Made by a program: the position numbers and the translations under genes. From Turicibacter sanguinis (GTDB taxonomy: Bacteria; Bacillota_I; Bacilli_A; MOL361; Turicibacteraceae), in the NCBI RefSeq assembly GCF_013046825.1, contig NZ_CP053187.1:1415501-1479500 (forward strand): DNA of 64,000 nucleotides, in the 5' to 3' direction. The notes beneath the pieces are model-generated. The model saw only the letters and a list, made by a program, of their open reading frames with translations. It did not search any database and was not told the origin of the DNA. Positions 18,315 through 28,095 of the stretch are shown one piece after another; within the stretch, counting starts at the first letter, position 1; the number at the start of each line of letters is the position of its first letter.

Positions 18315-20660
18315 TTGCGCAATACAGTATTAGAGTTATTAGGATCAAGTCATTATGAAGCAATGACAATTGATGAGTTAGTAGATTATTTACAAATTGA
18401 AGGAACAGAAGCTTTTAAAGAATTCGTTAAATTAATGGTAGCCCTTGAAGATGAAGGGGTTGTCGTACGTTCAAAAAATGATCGTTATGATTTAGCACGT
18501 GAATTAGGTTTTTATAAAGGAATTATTTCTATTCATCCAAAAGGATTTGGGTTTGTTGAAATAGATGATATGGATGACGTTTATATTCGTAATGAAGATT
18601 TAAATGGAGCCTTACATAAAGATACGGTTTTAGTTAAAATCTTACCATCTTCTAAAGGTGATAGTTTAGAAGGAGAAATCGTTCAAGTTTTAGAACGTGG
18701 AATGAAAGAGTTTATTGGGACTTACTATGAAATTAAACAAGTAGGTTATGTTAAACCAGACAACTCACGTTATCATGCTGTTGTAGCAATTCCTAAAAAT
18801 AAAAGTAAAGGGGCTGTTCGCGACCATAAAGTCCGTGTTAAGATTGTTGACTACTTAGAAAATAATGTTGTTAAAGCAGAAGTTTTAGAAATTCTTGGAC
18901 ATAAAAACGATCCAGGTATTGATATTTTATCTGTTGTTTATAAATATGACATTGTACCTGAATTTTCAAAGGATGCATTAGAACAAGCTGCTGCTATTCC
19001 TACGGAATTAGATGCAGACAGCTATAAAGGTCGTCGTGATTTACGTGGTGAAACCATTGTTACAATTGATGGCGATGATGCTAAAGACTTAGATGACGCT
19101 GTTCATGTAAAAATGCTTGATAATGGAAACTATTTATTAGGTGTTTCAATTGCAGACGTTTCGTATTATGTAACCGAAGGGTCTCCATTAGATCGTGATG
19201 CGTATTTTAGAGGGACTAGTGTGTATTTAGTTGACCGCGTTATCCCAATGATTCCACATCGTTTATCAAATGGAATTTGTTCATTAAATCCTCAAGTTGA
19301 TCGTTTGACGATTACTTGTGAAATGGAGATTTCACCTAAAGGTGAAGTGGTTAACCATGAAATCTTCCCTTCTGTAATTAATACAACAGAACGTATGACT
19401 TATCACAATGTGAATTTGATTTTACAGGGTGAGGATCAAGAGGTTTTAAATCGTTATGAAGCGTTAGTACCAAATTTCCATCTAATGTATGAGTTATCTC
19501 AAATTCTACGTAAAGCTCGTCATGATCGTGGATCAATTGATTTTGATTTAGATGAAGCAAAAATTATTGTAGATGAGTATGGTTTTCCAACAGGTGTTGA
19601 ACTTCGTGACCGTGGGATCGCAGAGCGCATTATTGAAGATTTTATGTTAGCAGCTAATGAAACAGTTGCTGAACATTTCCATTGGATGGATGTTCCATTT
19701 ATTTATCGAGTTCATGAACATCCAAAACCTGAAAAATTAGAGCGTTTCTATAAGCTAGCTCGTGCTTTAGGTTATGAGATTAAAGGAACAAGAGAACATG
19801 TTCATCCAAAAGCATTGCAAATGATTACGGAAGCCGTACAAGGAAAACCTGAGCATGCTGCAATTAATACAATGATGCTTCGTTCATTACAAAAAGCAAA
19901 ATATAGTGAAGAAAGTTTAGGACATTTTGGATTGGCTGCAGAGTTCTATACTCACTTTACATCACCGATTCGTCGTTACCCGGACTTAATTGTTCATCGA
20001 TTAATTCGTCGATATTTGTTCGAACAGGACTTATCAAATGAGACTTTAACATATTATAATACTATTATGCCTGAAATTGGTCTTCAAACTTCAAAACGTG
20101 AGCGTGATGCAATCGATGCAGAACGTGAAGTGGAGGATATGAAAAAGGCAGAGTATATGACACAATTTATTGACGAAGAGTTTGAAGGTGTTATTTCATC
20201 TGTTACGAAATGGGGAATGTATGTCGAACTACCAAATACGGTAGAAGGGCTAGTTCATGTAAATGATTTAACAGATGATTATTATGAATTTGATGAAGAT
20301 AATTTAGCATTAATTGGACGTCGTACGAAAACCATGTACAAACTTGGGGATGTTGTAAAAGTTGTTGTAGTAGCTGCAAGTAAAGAGGAAAGAACTATTG
20401 ACTTCCAATTAGTTGGTATGAGTAAGAGCCGTCCTAAACGTTCATTTAAACGTATTGATACACGAGGTGCATCAGGAGCAAATGATCGAAGAAGAGATGG
20501 CAAACCTAAAACATCTTCATCATCAAATTCGAGAAATAATCGTAATAAAAAATCATCTGATCGTTTCAATGATAATAAGAAACCAAAAAGAAAAAATAAT
20601 AAAGGTTCAAAAAACTTTTCGAATCAAAAAAGTAATAGTCAAAAAAAATCTAATAAATAA
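18315..20660 (+). CDS. rnr: Ribonuclease R
   Basis: A processive 3'-to-5' exoribonuclease that degrades structured RNA and works with tmRNA/SmpB in trans-translation. An N-terminal winged-helix region (about residues 1-65) is followed by cold-shock OB domains. The RNB catalytic core has DGDDAKDLDDAVHV near 252 with the metal aspartates, and HFTSPIRRYPDLIVHR near 545. An S1 domain occupies about 620-705. The last 80 residues are a low-complexity Lys/Arg/Asn/Ser tail, common in RNase R and probably RNA-binding. The start is TTG 18315, seven bases after GGAGGTG; the frame back to 18300 runs through the ribosome site. Length is 781 residues. smpB follows two genes later. Confidence 0.95.
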   Translation: MRNTVLELLGSSHYEAMTIDELVDYLQIEGTEAFKEFVKLMVALEDEGVVVRSKNDRYDLARELGFYKGIISIHPKGFGFVEIDDMDDVYIRNEDLNGALHKDTVLVKILPSSKGDSLEGEIVQVLERGMKEFIGTYYEIKQVGYVKPDNSRYHAVVAIPKNKSKGAVRDHKVRVKIVDYLENNVVKAEVLEILGHKNDPGIDILSVVYKYDIVPEFSKDALEQAAAIPTELDADSYKGRRDLRGETIVTIDGDDAKDLDDAVHVKMLDNGNYLLGVSIADVSYYVTEGSPLDRDAYFRGTSVYLVDRVIPMIPHRLSNGICSLNPQVDRLTITCEMEISPKGEVVNHEIFPSVINTTERMTYHNVNLILQGEDQEVLNRYEALVPNFHLMYELSQILRKARHDRGSIDFDLDEAKIIVDEYGFPTGVELRDRGIAERIIEDFMLAANETVAEHFHWMDVPFIYRVHEHPKPEKLERFYKLARALGYEIKGTREHVHPKALQMITEAVQGKPEHAAINTMMLRSLQKAKYSEESLGHFGLAAEFYTHFTSPIRRYPDLIVHRLIRRYLFEQDLSNETLTYYNTIMPEIGLQTSKRERDAIDAEREVEDMKKAEYMTQFIDEEFEGVISSVTKWGMYVELPNTVEGLVHVNDLTDDYYEFDEDNLALIGRRTKTMYKLGDVVKVVVVAASKEERTIDFQLVGMSKSRPKRSFKRIDTRGASGANDRRRDGKPKTSSSSNSRNNRNKKSSDRFNDNKKPKRKNNKGSKNFSNQKSNSQKKSNK

Positions 20661-20696
20661 TAGTTTGGCTAATTAGTGAAAGGGTGCAGGTAAATC

Positions 20697-22187
20697 ATGA
20701 TGAAGAAGTTAAAAGGTATTAAGTGGTTCAATGTCATTTTGTTCCTATTCGTCATGGTTGGTTTATTAGTTTTAGCTCAATTTTTTGTTCGTCCTAATAT
20801 GGAAGGATGGGATGTTGAGCGTGTTTTACATTATGAAGCTGCTAATGATATAAATATTATTTATGATTATATTTATTCAGACGAAGTGGATTATGGGATC
20901 GTTGTTGATCAACAAAAATGTGAAAATGAGGAGACTTGTGATGTTAAATTAACGATATCAAAAGGAAGAGATGTCTCAAAAAACACAGAAACAGAAATTA
21001 GAGCCTACCTAGATGAATTGATTGCTACGGGATTAATTACAGCAAATGAAGTCAATTATCATGACTCAATGTACTCAAATGATGTAAAGCCTGGATTTGC
21101 AGTTTATTATGAACCAGATCCTATTAAACAGCGTATTGATATTAGCTTTTCTTTAGGACCCGAAATACGTGTCTATAAAGCTTCTATGGTTGCTGTAGGT
21201 GATATTTTACTACATGATACTGTATTTAATGATTTTAGATTAGAAGGAGATTTGTTTGATTTTTCTCCATTACTTGAAAATGTAAAATCATATATTGAAC
21301 CAGCAGACTTTGCTTTTGCAAATCAAGAGTCAAATATTGGAGGTATAGAGATTGGATTATCTTCATATCCAAACTTTAATAGTCCATATGAAATTGTTCG
21401 AGATCTTGTTGGCATTGGATTCAATATGTTTTCAAGAGCTAATAATCACACATTAGATAAGGGAGAAAATGGCGTGATTTTGGCTGAATCATACTGGCAA
21501 ACCTTAAATGGAATTATTTCAGCTGGATCAACTGATTCACAAGAAAAACGTGATCAAATCCCTGTGATTGAACAAAATGGAATTAGATTAGCATTACTAG
21601 CATATTCTTACGGATTTAATGGATATAGGGTTCCAGAAGATAAACCTTATTTAGCTAATGAGTTCAGTTATGAACAAGCGGAACAAGATATTCAAAAAGC
21701 TAAAGAAGTTGCAGATGTTATCGTGGTTTCAATGCATTGGGGTACTGAATATCAAGATACACCAAATGAAACACAGTTAGAACAAGCCAAGTGGCTAGCA
21801 GATCAAGGTGTAAATGTTATTTTAGGTGAACATCCTCATGTTTTACAACCTGTTGATATCTTGGTTGGACGTGATGGAAATGAAACATTAGTTGCGTATT
21901 CATTAGGTAACTTTATTTCAGGTCAAACAGGACTTGCTAAATTAGTAGGTGGAATTTTAAAGTTTGATATTATTAAAACAACGATTGGTGATGAAGTGAA
22001 AATTGAAATTTCGCAACCTCAATTAATGCCAACCTATAACTATGCTGAAAATGGAACAGTTAATTATCAATTAGTTCCATTAGTTGAATCTGATCAACGT
22101 GATTATTTTGAAACGGTTCAAGCTTTAATGGAAAATTACTCGAATGTAGTTGATGTTGTAGATTACATTACTTACGATGAAAATTAG
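20697..22187 (+). CDS. CapA/PgsA-type metallophosphatase-like envelope protein
   Basis: A membrane-anchored protein with a CapA domain (PF09587), the family of poly-gamma-glutamate synthesis accessory proteins. Residues about 10-28 are a signal anchor. Residues 30-160 form a region I cannot assign, which contains a close cysteine pair (CENEETC). The CapA core then runs to about 430: [11 protein letters not shown] near 163, [10 protein letters not shown] near 205, [10 protein letters not shown] near 243, [10 protein letters not shown] near 345, [12 protein letters not shown] near 378 and [10 protein letters not shown] near 402. No pgsB/pgsC genes are nearby, so polyglutamate synthesis should not be assumed. 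It lies between rnr and smpB with close spacing and is probably cotranscribed with them. Confidence 0.8.
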   Translation: MMKKLKGIKWFNVILFLFVMVGLLVLAQFFVRPNMEGWDVERVLHYEAANDINIIYDYIYSDEVDYGIVVDQQKCENEETCDVKLTISKGRDVSKNTETEIRAYLDELIATGLITANEVNYHDSMYSNDVKPGFAVYYEPDPIKQRIDISFSLGPEIRVYKASMVAVGDILLHDTVFNDFRLEGDLFDFSPLLENVKSYIEPADFAFANQESNIGGIEIGLSSYPNFNSPYEIVRDLVGIGFNMFSRANNHTLDKGENGVILAESYWQTLNGIISAGSTDSQEKRDQIPVIEQNGIRLALLAYSYGFNGYRVPEDKPYLANEFSYEQAEQDIQKAKEVADVIVVSMHWGTEYQDTPNETQLEQAKWLADQGVNVILGEHPHVLQPVDILVGRDGNETLVAYSLGNFISGQTGLAKLVGGILKFDIIKTTIGDEVKIEISQPQLMPTYNYAENGTVNYQLVPLVESDQRDYFETVQALMENYSNVVDVVDYITYDEN

Positions 22188-22213
22188 TTGGAGAGCTTAA
22201 AGGTGGTGTAAGA

Positions 22214-22681
22214 ATGCCAAAAGGTGTGGGATCAACGCTTGCGCAAAATAAAAAAGCAGGACATGATTATTTTATTGAAGAAACATTTGAAGCGGGAATT
22301 GTGCTGCAAGGAACTGAAATCAAATCGATTCGTGCCGGTAAAGTCAATTTAAGAGATTCATTTGTTCGTATTGATCGTAATGAAGCTTTTGTACATAATA
22401 TGCACATTTCTCATTATGAACAAGGAAATCGATTTAATCATGATCCATTACGTACAAGAAAACTATTATTACACAAACGTGAAATAGCAAAATTAATTGG
22501 AACACAAAAAATGGGTGGTTATTCACTTATTCCATTAAAGTTATACATTAAAGATGGATATGCGAAATTATTATTTGGTATTGCAAAAGGGAAGAAAAAT
22601 TACGATAAACGTCAAGATTTAAAGGCCAAAGATGCAAATCGTCAAATTGAAAAAGCATTGAAAGACCGTCAAAAGTATTAA
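22214..22681 (+). CDS. smpB: SsrA-binding protein SmpB
   Basis: Binds tmRNA and brings it to stalled ribosomes for trans-translation. Family strings are [20 protein letters not shown] (residues 12-31), [19 protein letters not shown] just after, and the basic C-terminal tail [19 protein letters not shown]. At 155 residues it is full length. The ribosome site is AAGGTGGTG. The tmRNA gene itself is not seen here. It ends the rnr-capA-smpB group; a terminator follows. Confidence 0.97.
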   Translation: MPKGVGSTLAQNKKAGHDYFIEETFEAGIVLQGTEIKSIRAGKVNLRDSFVRIDRNEAFVHNMHISHYEQGNRFNHDPLRTRKLLLHKREIAKLIGTQKMGGYSLIPLKLYIKDGYAKLLFGIAKGKKNYDKRQDLKAKDANRQIEKALKDRQKY

Positions 22682-22684
22682 TTG

Positions 22685-22719
22685 AAAAAGACCTTGAGCT
22701 TAAGCTTGGGGTCTTTTTT
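22685..22719 (+). terminator. Intrinsic terminator after smpB
   Basis: AAGACC with inner GAGCTTAAGCTT and closing GGTCTT is followed by six T. Confidence 0.88.
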
Positions 22720-22780
22720 GCATGATTTTTAAAAATTAACAAATAAATATAATAACAATAAACTGAGAGGCGGTTTACAG

Positions 22781-24232
22781 ATGATTGAAGCACAAAAAAA
22801 AGTTATTATTGTTGGTGCTGGAATAGGAGGATTAGCCAGCGCTTTAAGGTTGTTAAGCAAAGGTTATGAAGTCGTCATATACGAAAAAAATGAAAGAGTC
22901 GGCGGGGTTGTAAATCAGTTTTATCAAGATGGATACACATTCGATTTGACAGCTTCTTTATCTCTAATTCCTCAAAATTTCTCGCAACTTTTTGACGATT
23001 TAAATTTAAAAAACGAGCTTGAAATGCTTTCGCCTAAGCTTTTGTATCGAGTCTTTAGCGCTAAGGGGGAAAAATTAGATTTTAGTACTAATTTGATACA
23101 GTTGACTCAAACATTAGAATCTATCTCTAAAAAAGATAGCATCGGCTATTTGAATTTGATGACAGATATTTATCAGAAATATCAACTGATTGAAGAGAAT
23201 TTTTTGACTCAATCTTTTGAAAAAAAGAAAGAATTTTTTAATTTAGAAAATATGAAAAATATCTTTAAAATTCATCCTCTTCAAACGACTGAAGATTATG
23301 TCTCTCAATTTATTGAAAGTGAGATTCTTCAAAACTATTTATATTTTCAGGCAATGTATATTGGGTCATCTCCATTCGATAGTTCAAGTACATATAGCTT
23401 ACTTCCAGGCGTTACTCAACTGTATGGGTTACCATACTTTAAAGGGGGAATGTACGCCTTTGTACAAAGGTTAGAGTCTTTAATTTTAAAACTGGGTGGT
23501 AAAATTTATTGTAGCCAGGAAGTAACGGAGTTAGTGACGGAAGGTAAACATGTGAAAGGGGTTAAAATAGGAGAAAAATTAGATAAAGCTGATCTTTTTT
23601 TAGTCAATTGTAATGGTTTTGAATTAAAAGATAAGTTGTTAGAAAATAAAGATAAGTTATCTTGTTCAGCCTTTATTTTATATCTTGGTATTAAAAAAGA
23701 ATTACCTCAACTAAATGTTCATAATATTTATATAGGCGATGAATTTAAGAAAAATATTGAGACAGTATTCAAGGGGAATTTACCTGATAAACCATCTGTC
23801 TATATTTATTGCCCAAGTCGATTGGATTCTTCAATGGCCCCTAAAGGATGTGAATCGTTGAATATTATGATGAGGGTTCCTAATTTAACGTCACATATTT
23901 CTTGGAATGATGAAATCGTAATCCTGTTAAAACAAAAAATTTATCATATTTTAGAAGAGGTTTTAAATTGTGAGAATCTACAGCAATGGATTGAAGTGGA
24001 ACAATTTTTGACGCCGAAAGATTTAGAAGAAAAGTTTGGTGAGGTTAAGGGATGTGCTTTTGGACTAGGGCATCATCTATTACAAACTAATTATTTTAGA
24101 CCTCATTATCGAAGTGAAAAGTATGATAATTTATTTTTTGTTGGTGCTTCTAATCATCCTGGAACAGGGATTTCATTAGTTTTAAATAGTGCTAAGCTTG
24201 TCGTAGAAGAAATTGATAAGCATATCTTATAA
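22781..24232 (+). CDS. Phytoene-desaturase-like FAD-dependent oxidoreductase
   Basis: An amine-oxidase/CrtI-family flavoprotein. The Rossmann FAD motif GAGIGGLASALRLLSKG (residues 12-28) is followed by YEKNERVGG, and the C-terminal CrtI/CrtN motif GASNHPGTGISLVLNSA lies near 457. The length of 483 residues fits carotene desaturases (CrtN, CrtI) and retinol-saturase-like enzymes. No phytoene or squalene synthase gene lies near, so the substrate is open; dehydrogenation or saturation of an isoprenoid or other polyene is possible. It seems to be a single-gene unit between the smpB terminator and a small unknown gene. Confidence 0.75.
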   Translation: MIEAQKKVIIVGAGIGGLASALRLLSKGYEVVIYEKNERVGGVVNQFYQDGYTFDLTASLSLIPQNFSQLFDDLNLKNELEMLSPKLLYRVFSAKGEKLDFSTNLIQLTQTLESISKKDSIGYLNLMTDIYQKYQLIEENFLTQSFEKKKEFFNLENMKNIFKIHPLQTTEDYVSQFIESEILQNYLYFQAMYIGSSPFDSSSTYSLLPGVTQLYGLPYFKGGMYAFVQRLESLILKLGGKIYCSQEVTELVTEGKHVKGVKIGEKLDKADLFLVNCNGFELKDKLLENKDKLSCSAFILYLGIKKELPQLNVHNIYIGDEFKKNIETVFKGNLPDKPSVYIYCPSRLDSSMAPKGCESLNIMMRVPNLTSHISWNDEIVILLKQKIYHILEEVLNCENLQQWIEVEQFLTPKDLEEKFGEVKGCAFGLGHHLLQTNYFRPHYRSEKYDNLFFVGASNHPGTGISLVLNSAKLVVEEIDKHIL

Positions 24233-24348
24233 TTTAAAACATATAATTTTTGATGTAGACGAAATCAAGCACCAACGAGTGGTAAACTATGTTATAATAA
24301 ATTAATGCCAAACCTAAAAGCATTATAAAACGGTTAAGGGGGGATTGT

Positions 24349-24750
24349 ATGTTAAAAAGTGAAACTCTTAAAATCATCGAATTTGCTAAAGGTGAAATAA
24401 AAAAACCGGTATTGATTCGATATACGATAACAGTTGATTTAAACAGTCCAAAAGTATACGATGAAGATGCACTTAAGCTAATAGGCTCTGTCAAAACATT
24501 ACCAGATAACATCTATTTAGCTGAATTTGTTTACGAAGTAACTGATTCACGTTTAACTCATCTTAACCGCCAAAAAATTACAATTAAAATAAACGAAAAA
24601 AATTATTTTACACTTGTACTAGATGATGATTTAGATATCTTCTTCTCATTGTTGAGATTATACAAAAATTATGAAGCTGAAGTAGAGGCTTATGAACAAA
24701 CAATCACTCAAGGCATGTTGTTAAAAGTTTTAGAAACATATTATTCTTAA
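24349..24750 (+). CDS. Conserved-looking hypothetical protein, 133 residues
   Basis: I do not recognise this protein. It is predicted soluble with no signal or membrane segment, mixed alpha/beta, with an Asp-rich stretch (LVLDDDLDIFF near residue 87) and a helical C-terminus. A strong ribosome site (AAGGGGGG) and a terminator right behind make it a real gene. Reverse-strand frames over the same region lack such signals. It has its own small transcription unit between the desaturase-like gene and the DUF4358 lipoprotein. Confidence 0.7.
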   Translation: MLKSETLKIIEFAKGEIKKPVLIRYTITVDLNSPKVYDEDALKLIGSVKTLPDNIYLAEFVYEVTDSRLTHLNRQKITIKINEKNYFTLVLDDDLDIFFSLLRLYKNYEAEVEAYEQTITQGMLLKVLETYYS

Positions 24751-24752
24751 TC

Positions 24753-24783
24753 AAAAAGAGATGAGTATTCATCTCTTTTTTTG
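24753..24783 (+). terminator. Intrinsic terminator
   Basis: AAAGAGATGA and TCATCTCTTT arms with a GTAT loop are followed by a T run. Confidence 0.93.
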
Positions 24784-24921
24784 TTAATTATTAATAATTA
24801 TTTAAAATTATAATAAATAAGCTATAACTTTTGGAACAAAATAGGCAATAGGGTCGTCTAATTTAATGTAAAGAGCTAAATTTGGAATTCTATTTGAATC
24901 AAAATATTAGGAGGAACAATT

Positions 24922-25449
24922 ATGAAAAAATTAAAGATGATGTTAATGGCTTTATTAGTAACAGTTGTAGCGGTAGGATGTAGTAATTCAAAAGAAGGAG
25001 AATCAGCTAGTAATACATCCGCGACACCTGAAGAAATCATGAATAAAATTCAAGAAACATTAGCAAGTGATTACGATATGCAACTTCAAGATGGTGTATT
25101 ACCAGGATTTCAAGTGATTGATATGACAGATTCATTACAGTTAGGAATGTATGCGGATCATTTTAATACGGCAGATATTGAATCTGGATATATGTTATTA
25201 CCAATGATGAATGTTAAATCTTCTTTAATTATGGTTGTAAAAGCTAAAGATGAGAAAGCATCAGAAAGTGTTAAAGATGGGTTTGAAAAAGTATTATCTG
25301 ATCAAGAAGCAACATGGTCAATGTACTTACCAGATCAATATGAATTAGTTCAAGAAAACCAAATTAAACAACAAGGAAACTATTTATTATATGTAACAAG
25401 CGATGTAGCAGACAAAATTGTAAAAGTATTTGAAGAGTCAGTAAAATAA
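24922..25449 (+). CDS. DUF4358 lipoprotein
   Basis: A secreted lipoprotein of 175 residues. Residues 1-20 are a signal peptide ending in lipobox VAVGC, with Cys20 the lipid attachment site; Lgt (this window) would modify it. The rest resembles DUF4358, a family found beside MBOAT/DHHW genes in Firmicutes, and this gene is followed by exactly those genes. Its function is unknown; a role in surface polymer acylation is inferred from the neighbourhood. A terminator between it and the MBOAT gene suggests it can be expressed at a higher level than the enzymes. Confidence 0.75.
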   Translation: MKKLKMMLMALLVTVVAVGCSNSKEGESASNTSATPEEIMNKIQETLASDYDMQLQDGVLPGFQVIDMTDSLQLGMYADHFNTADIESGYMLLPMMNVKSSLIMVVKAKDEKASESVKDGFEKVLSDQEATWSMYLPDQYELVQENQIKQQGNYLLYVTSDVADKIVKVFEESVK

Positions 25450-25457
25450 TTTCTTTG

Positions 25458-25502
25458 AAAAAAAGATTGTTGATTGCTAAATGCTTCAACAGTCTTTTTT
25501 CT
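25458..25502 (+). terminator. Intrinsic terminator between DUF4358 and MBOAT genes
   Basis: AAAGATTGTTGA pairs with TCAACAGTCTTT, followed by a T run. Read-through would be needed for cotranscription with the MBOAT gene. Confidence 0.82.
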
Positions 25503-25522
25503 TCTTTGGGTGGTGATGAAGG

Positions 25523-26938
25523 ATGGTTTTTAGTAGTCTTGTCTTTTTATTTGTTTTTTTACCAATTACGTTGTTGTTATATTTTATCGTTCCAAGACGT
25601 GTCCGTAATTTTATTTTACTACTAGTGAGCTTAGTTTTTTACGCATGGGGAGAACCTATTTATGTTGTTTTAATGATATTCTCAACCATTGTTGATTTTA
25701 TTCATGGGTTACTTGTAGAAAAATATCAAGATCAACCTAAAAAGGCAAAGCGTGTGGTATTATCCTCAGTAATTATTAATTTAGGATTACTAACATTTTT
25801 TAAGTATTCGGGGTTTATCATTACAAATATTAATACGATTTTTGGAACAACTTTTTCAACTCCAGACATTGCTCTTCCAATTGGGATTTCATTCTATACG
25901 TTCCAAACAATGTCTTACACGATTGATATCTTTAGACGTGATGCTCGTGCACAACGGAATATCGTTGATTTAGGAGCTTATGTTGCAATGTTTCCACAAC
26001 TTATTGCAGGACCCATTGTTCGTTACCGTACCGTGGCTGAACAATTAAATCATAGACAAGAAACAATCGAACGTTTTGCGGATGGAGTCAGACGATTTAT
26101 TATTGGACTTGGGAAAAAAGTTTTATTAGCAAATAATATTGGTTTGCTTTGGGATAGCATTTCAACAACTGAAGTCACAAATTTAACAGTTTTATCTGCC
26201 TGGTTGGGGGTTATGGCCTTCGGACTTCAAATTTATTTCGACTTCAGTGGATATTCAGACATGGCTATTGGACTTGGTAAAATGCTTGGATTTGAATTGT
26301 TAGAAAACTTTAATTATCCATATATCTCACAAAGTATCACAGAGTTTTGGAGACGTTGGCATATCTCACTCGGTTCTTGGTTTAGAGATTATGTTTATAT
26401 TCCACTTGGCGGGAATCGTAAAGGAAAGTATCGTACCTATTTAAATGTTTTTATTGTTTGGTTTTTAACAGGCCTTTGGCATGGGGCGAGTTGGAATTTC
26501 GTATTTTGGGGACTTTATTTTGGAAGCATTATTTCAATTGAGAAGGCCTTTTTAATGAAGTGGTTAAATAGAGGTCCAGCTTTTATTCGTCATTTCTATA
26601 CCATCTTCTTATTATTAATCGGATGGGGATTATTCGCTTTTGATAATTTTGAACATTTATTGAATTACTTCAAAGTTATGTTTGGAATGCAAGGAGAAGG
26701 TCTTTATAATCAGATGACGTTGTTTTACTTAGCTTCTAATGCCATTACCCTCATTGTGTTAATTATCGCTTCTACGCCTTTAATGAAGCTAATTTATGGT
26801 TATGCCACACGCACGTCTAAATTCAAATGGCTTTTTGAACTAATCATTATGCCATTAATCTACTTTTCGATTTTATTTATTTCAACAGCTTACTTAGTTG
26901 ATTCGTCTTATAATCCGTTCTTGTACTTTAGATTTTAG
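25523..26938 (+). CDS. MBOAT family membrane O-acyltransferase (AlgI/DltB/PatA-like)
   Basis: A polytopic membrane enzyme that moves acyl (usually acetyl) groups across the membrane for O-acylation of a surface polymer. The AlgI-type strings are QLIAGPIVRY near residue 155, RRWHISLGSWFRDYVYIPLG near 275-295 and WFLTGLWHGASWNFVFWGLY near 315, the last with the catalytic His of the WHG motif. There are about eleven membrane segments in 471 residues, as in AlgI. The gene is followed without a gap by a DHHW-family protein that would be the extracytoplasmic transferase partner. The polymer acylated cannot be named from this sequence. Confidence 0.9.
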   Translation: MVFSSLVFLFVFLPITLLLYFIVPRRVRNFILLLVSLVFYAWGEPIYVVLMIFSTIVDFIHGLLVEKYQDQPKKAKRVVLSSVIINLGLLTFFKYSGFIITNINTIFGTTFSTPDIALPIGISFYTFQTMSYTIDIFRRDARAQRNIVDLGAYVAMFPQLIAGPIVRYRTVAEQLNHRQETIERFADGVRRFIIGLGKKVLLANNIGLLWDSISTTEVTNLTVLSAWLGVMAFGLQIYFDFSGYSDMAIGLGKMLGFELLENFNYPYISQSITEFWRRWHISLGSWFRDYVYIPLGGNRKGKYRTYLNVFIVWFLTGLWHGASWNFVFWGLYFGSIISIEKAFLMKWLNRGPAFIRHFYTIFLLLIGWGLFAFDNFEHLLNYFKVMFGMQGEGLYNQMTLFYLASNAITLIVLIIASTPLMKLIYGYATRTSKFKWLFELIIMPLIYFSILFISTAYLVDSSYNPFLYFRF

Positions 26939-26947
26939 GAGGTGAGG

Positions 26948-28078
26948 ATGATGGATAAAGTTAAGAATTTAGTTTATAGTTTGATGTTTTTAATTTTTAT
27001 TTTTGGAATAAGTTTATGGAATATGATAACGCCAGATAAAAGTATTTCTGAAAGTGAAAATCGTCCTTTACAGCAATTTCCTAAGTTTACATGGGAAAGA
27101 CTTGCATCAGGAAAATTTACGAGTGGATTTGATGAGTACATGACGGATCAATTTGTATTTAAGGATGATTGGGTAGGGGTAAAATCTGATGTCGAGCGTT
27201 TACTTTTAAAGGGGAAAAATAATGGAGTTTATTTTGGAAAACAAGGCTATTTACTAGAAGAATTTTTGACGCCTGGAAAATACTTTATAAGAAACTTAGA
27301 TTCAATAAATGCCTTTCATAAAAAGTTGCCCTATTTGAATACAGAAGTCATGCTCATTCCAACGGCAGTTGAAATTTATAAAGAGTTATTGCCACTATAT
27401 GCACCAACATATGATCAAAATCTGATGCTTAAACAAGCAAGTGCTACATTATCAGTTGATTTAATTGATGTGTATTCGGTTCTAGAAGCACATAAATCTG
27501 AATATATTTTCTATAAAACCGATCATCATTGGACGACACTTGGGGCTTTTTATGCTTATCAAAGTCTAATGGGTGCAATAGGTGAACAAGCTTATCATTT
27601 AGAGGATTTTAATATTAAACAAGTCAGTGATTCATTTTATGGAACATATTATTCAAAGGCAAATAACCACCATTTACAACCTGATTCAATGGATATCTTT
27701 ATTCCAAAAACTGACGTGAGTTTTTCTGTGAGTTTGAATGGAGAAGAAGTTAGTTTAGATGGTTTATACGATTATAATTACCTTAATCAAAAAGATAAAT
27801 ACTCAATGTTTTTAGGAGGAAATCAGCCTTTAACCATTGTAAAAAGTAGTATAAATAACGGTAGAAAACTTGTTGTGTTTAAAGATTCATATGCTCACAG
27901 TTTAGTACCATTTTTAGCGTTACATTTTGAAGAAATTCACTTAATTGATTTAAGATATTTCAATATGAATCCATATGAATATATTAGAGATGAATCATTT
28001 GATCAGGCATTGTTTTTATATAATTTATCAACATTTGGATCAGAACCTAACTTAATAAAATTACAGTCTTATAACTAA
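26948..28078 (+). CDS. DHHW-family (AlgX/AlgJ-like) surface protein
   Basis: An extracytoplasmic SGNH-hydrolase-like partner of the preceding MBOAT enzyme. Residues about 8-25 form a signal anchor. The defining motif KTDHHWTTLGAF lies near residue 190 and carries the Asp-His pair expected for catalysis; a later FKDSYAHS near 315 probably supplies the nucleophilic serine. The length of about 376 residues is usual for the family. The AGGAGG site overlaps the MBOAT stop, so translation is coupled; ATG 26948 or 26951 may be used, while GTG 26942 lies inside the ribosome site. Confidence 0.85.
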   Translation: MMDKVKNLVYSLMFLIFIFGISLWNMITPDKSISESENRPLQQFPKFTWERLASGKFTSGFDEYMTDQFVFKDDWVGVKSDVERLLLKGKNNGVYFGKQGYLLEEFLTPGKYFIRNLDSINAFHKKLPYLNTEVMLIPTAVEIYKELLPLYAPTYDQNLMLKQASATLSVDLIDVYSVLEAHKSEYIFYKTDHHWTTLGAFYAYQSLMGAIGEQAYHLEDFNIKQVSDSFYGTYYSKANNHHLQPDSMDIFIPKTDVSFSVSLNGEEVSLDGLYDYNYLNQKDKYSMFLGGNQPLTIVKSSINNGRKLVVFKDSYAHSLVPFLALHFEEIHLIDLRYFNMNPYEYIRDESFDQALFLYNLSTFGSEPNLIKLQSYN

Positions 28079-28095
28079 GTGGGGGGGAACATTTA

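Noticed and set aside
20282-20676. Overlapping frames in the basic tail of RNase R on both strands
   Set aside because: Shadows of low-complexity Lys/Arg/Asn codons; no start signals.
20697-22187. Poly-gamma-glutamate capsule locus
   Set aside because: Only a CapA-domain protein is present, between rnr and smpB; no pgsB, pgsC or pgsE homologues.
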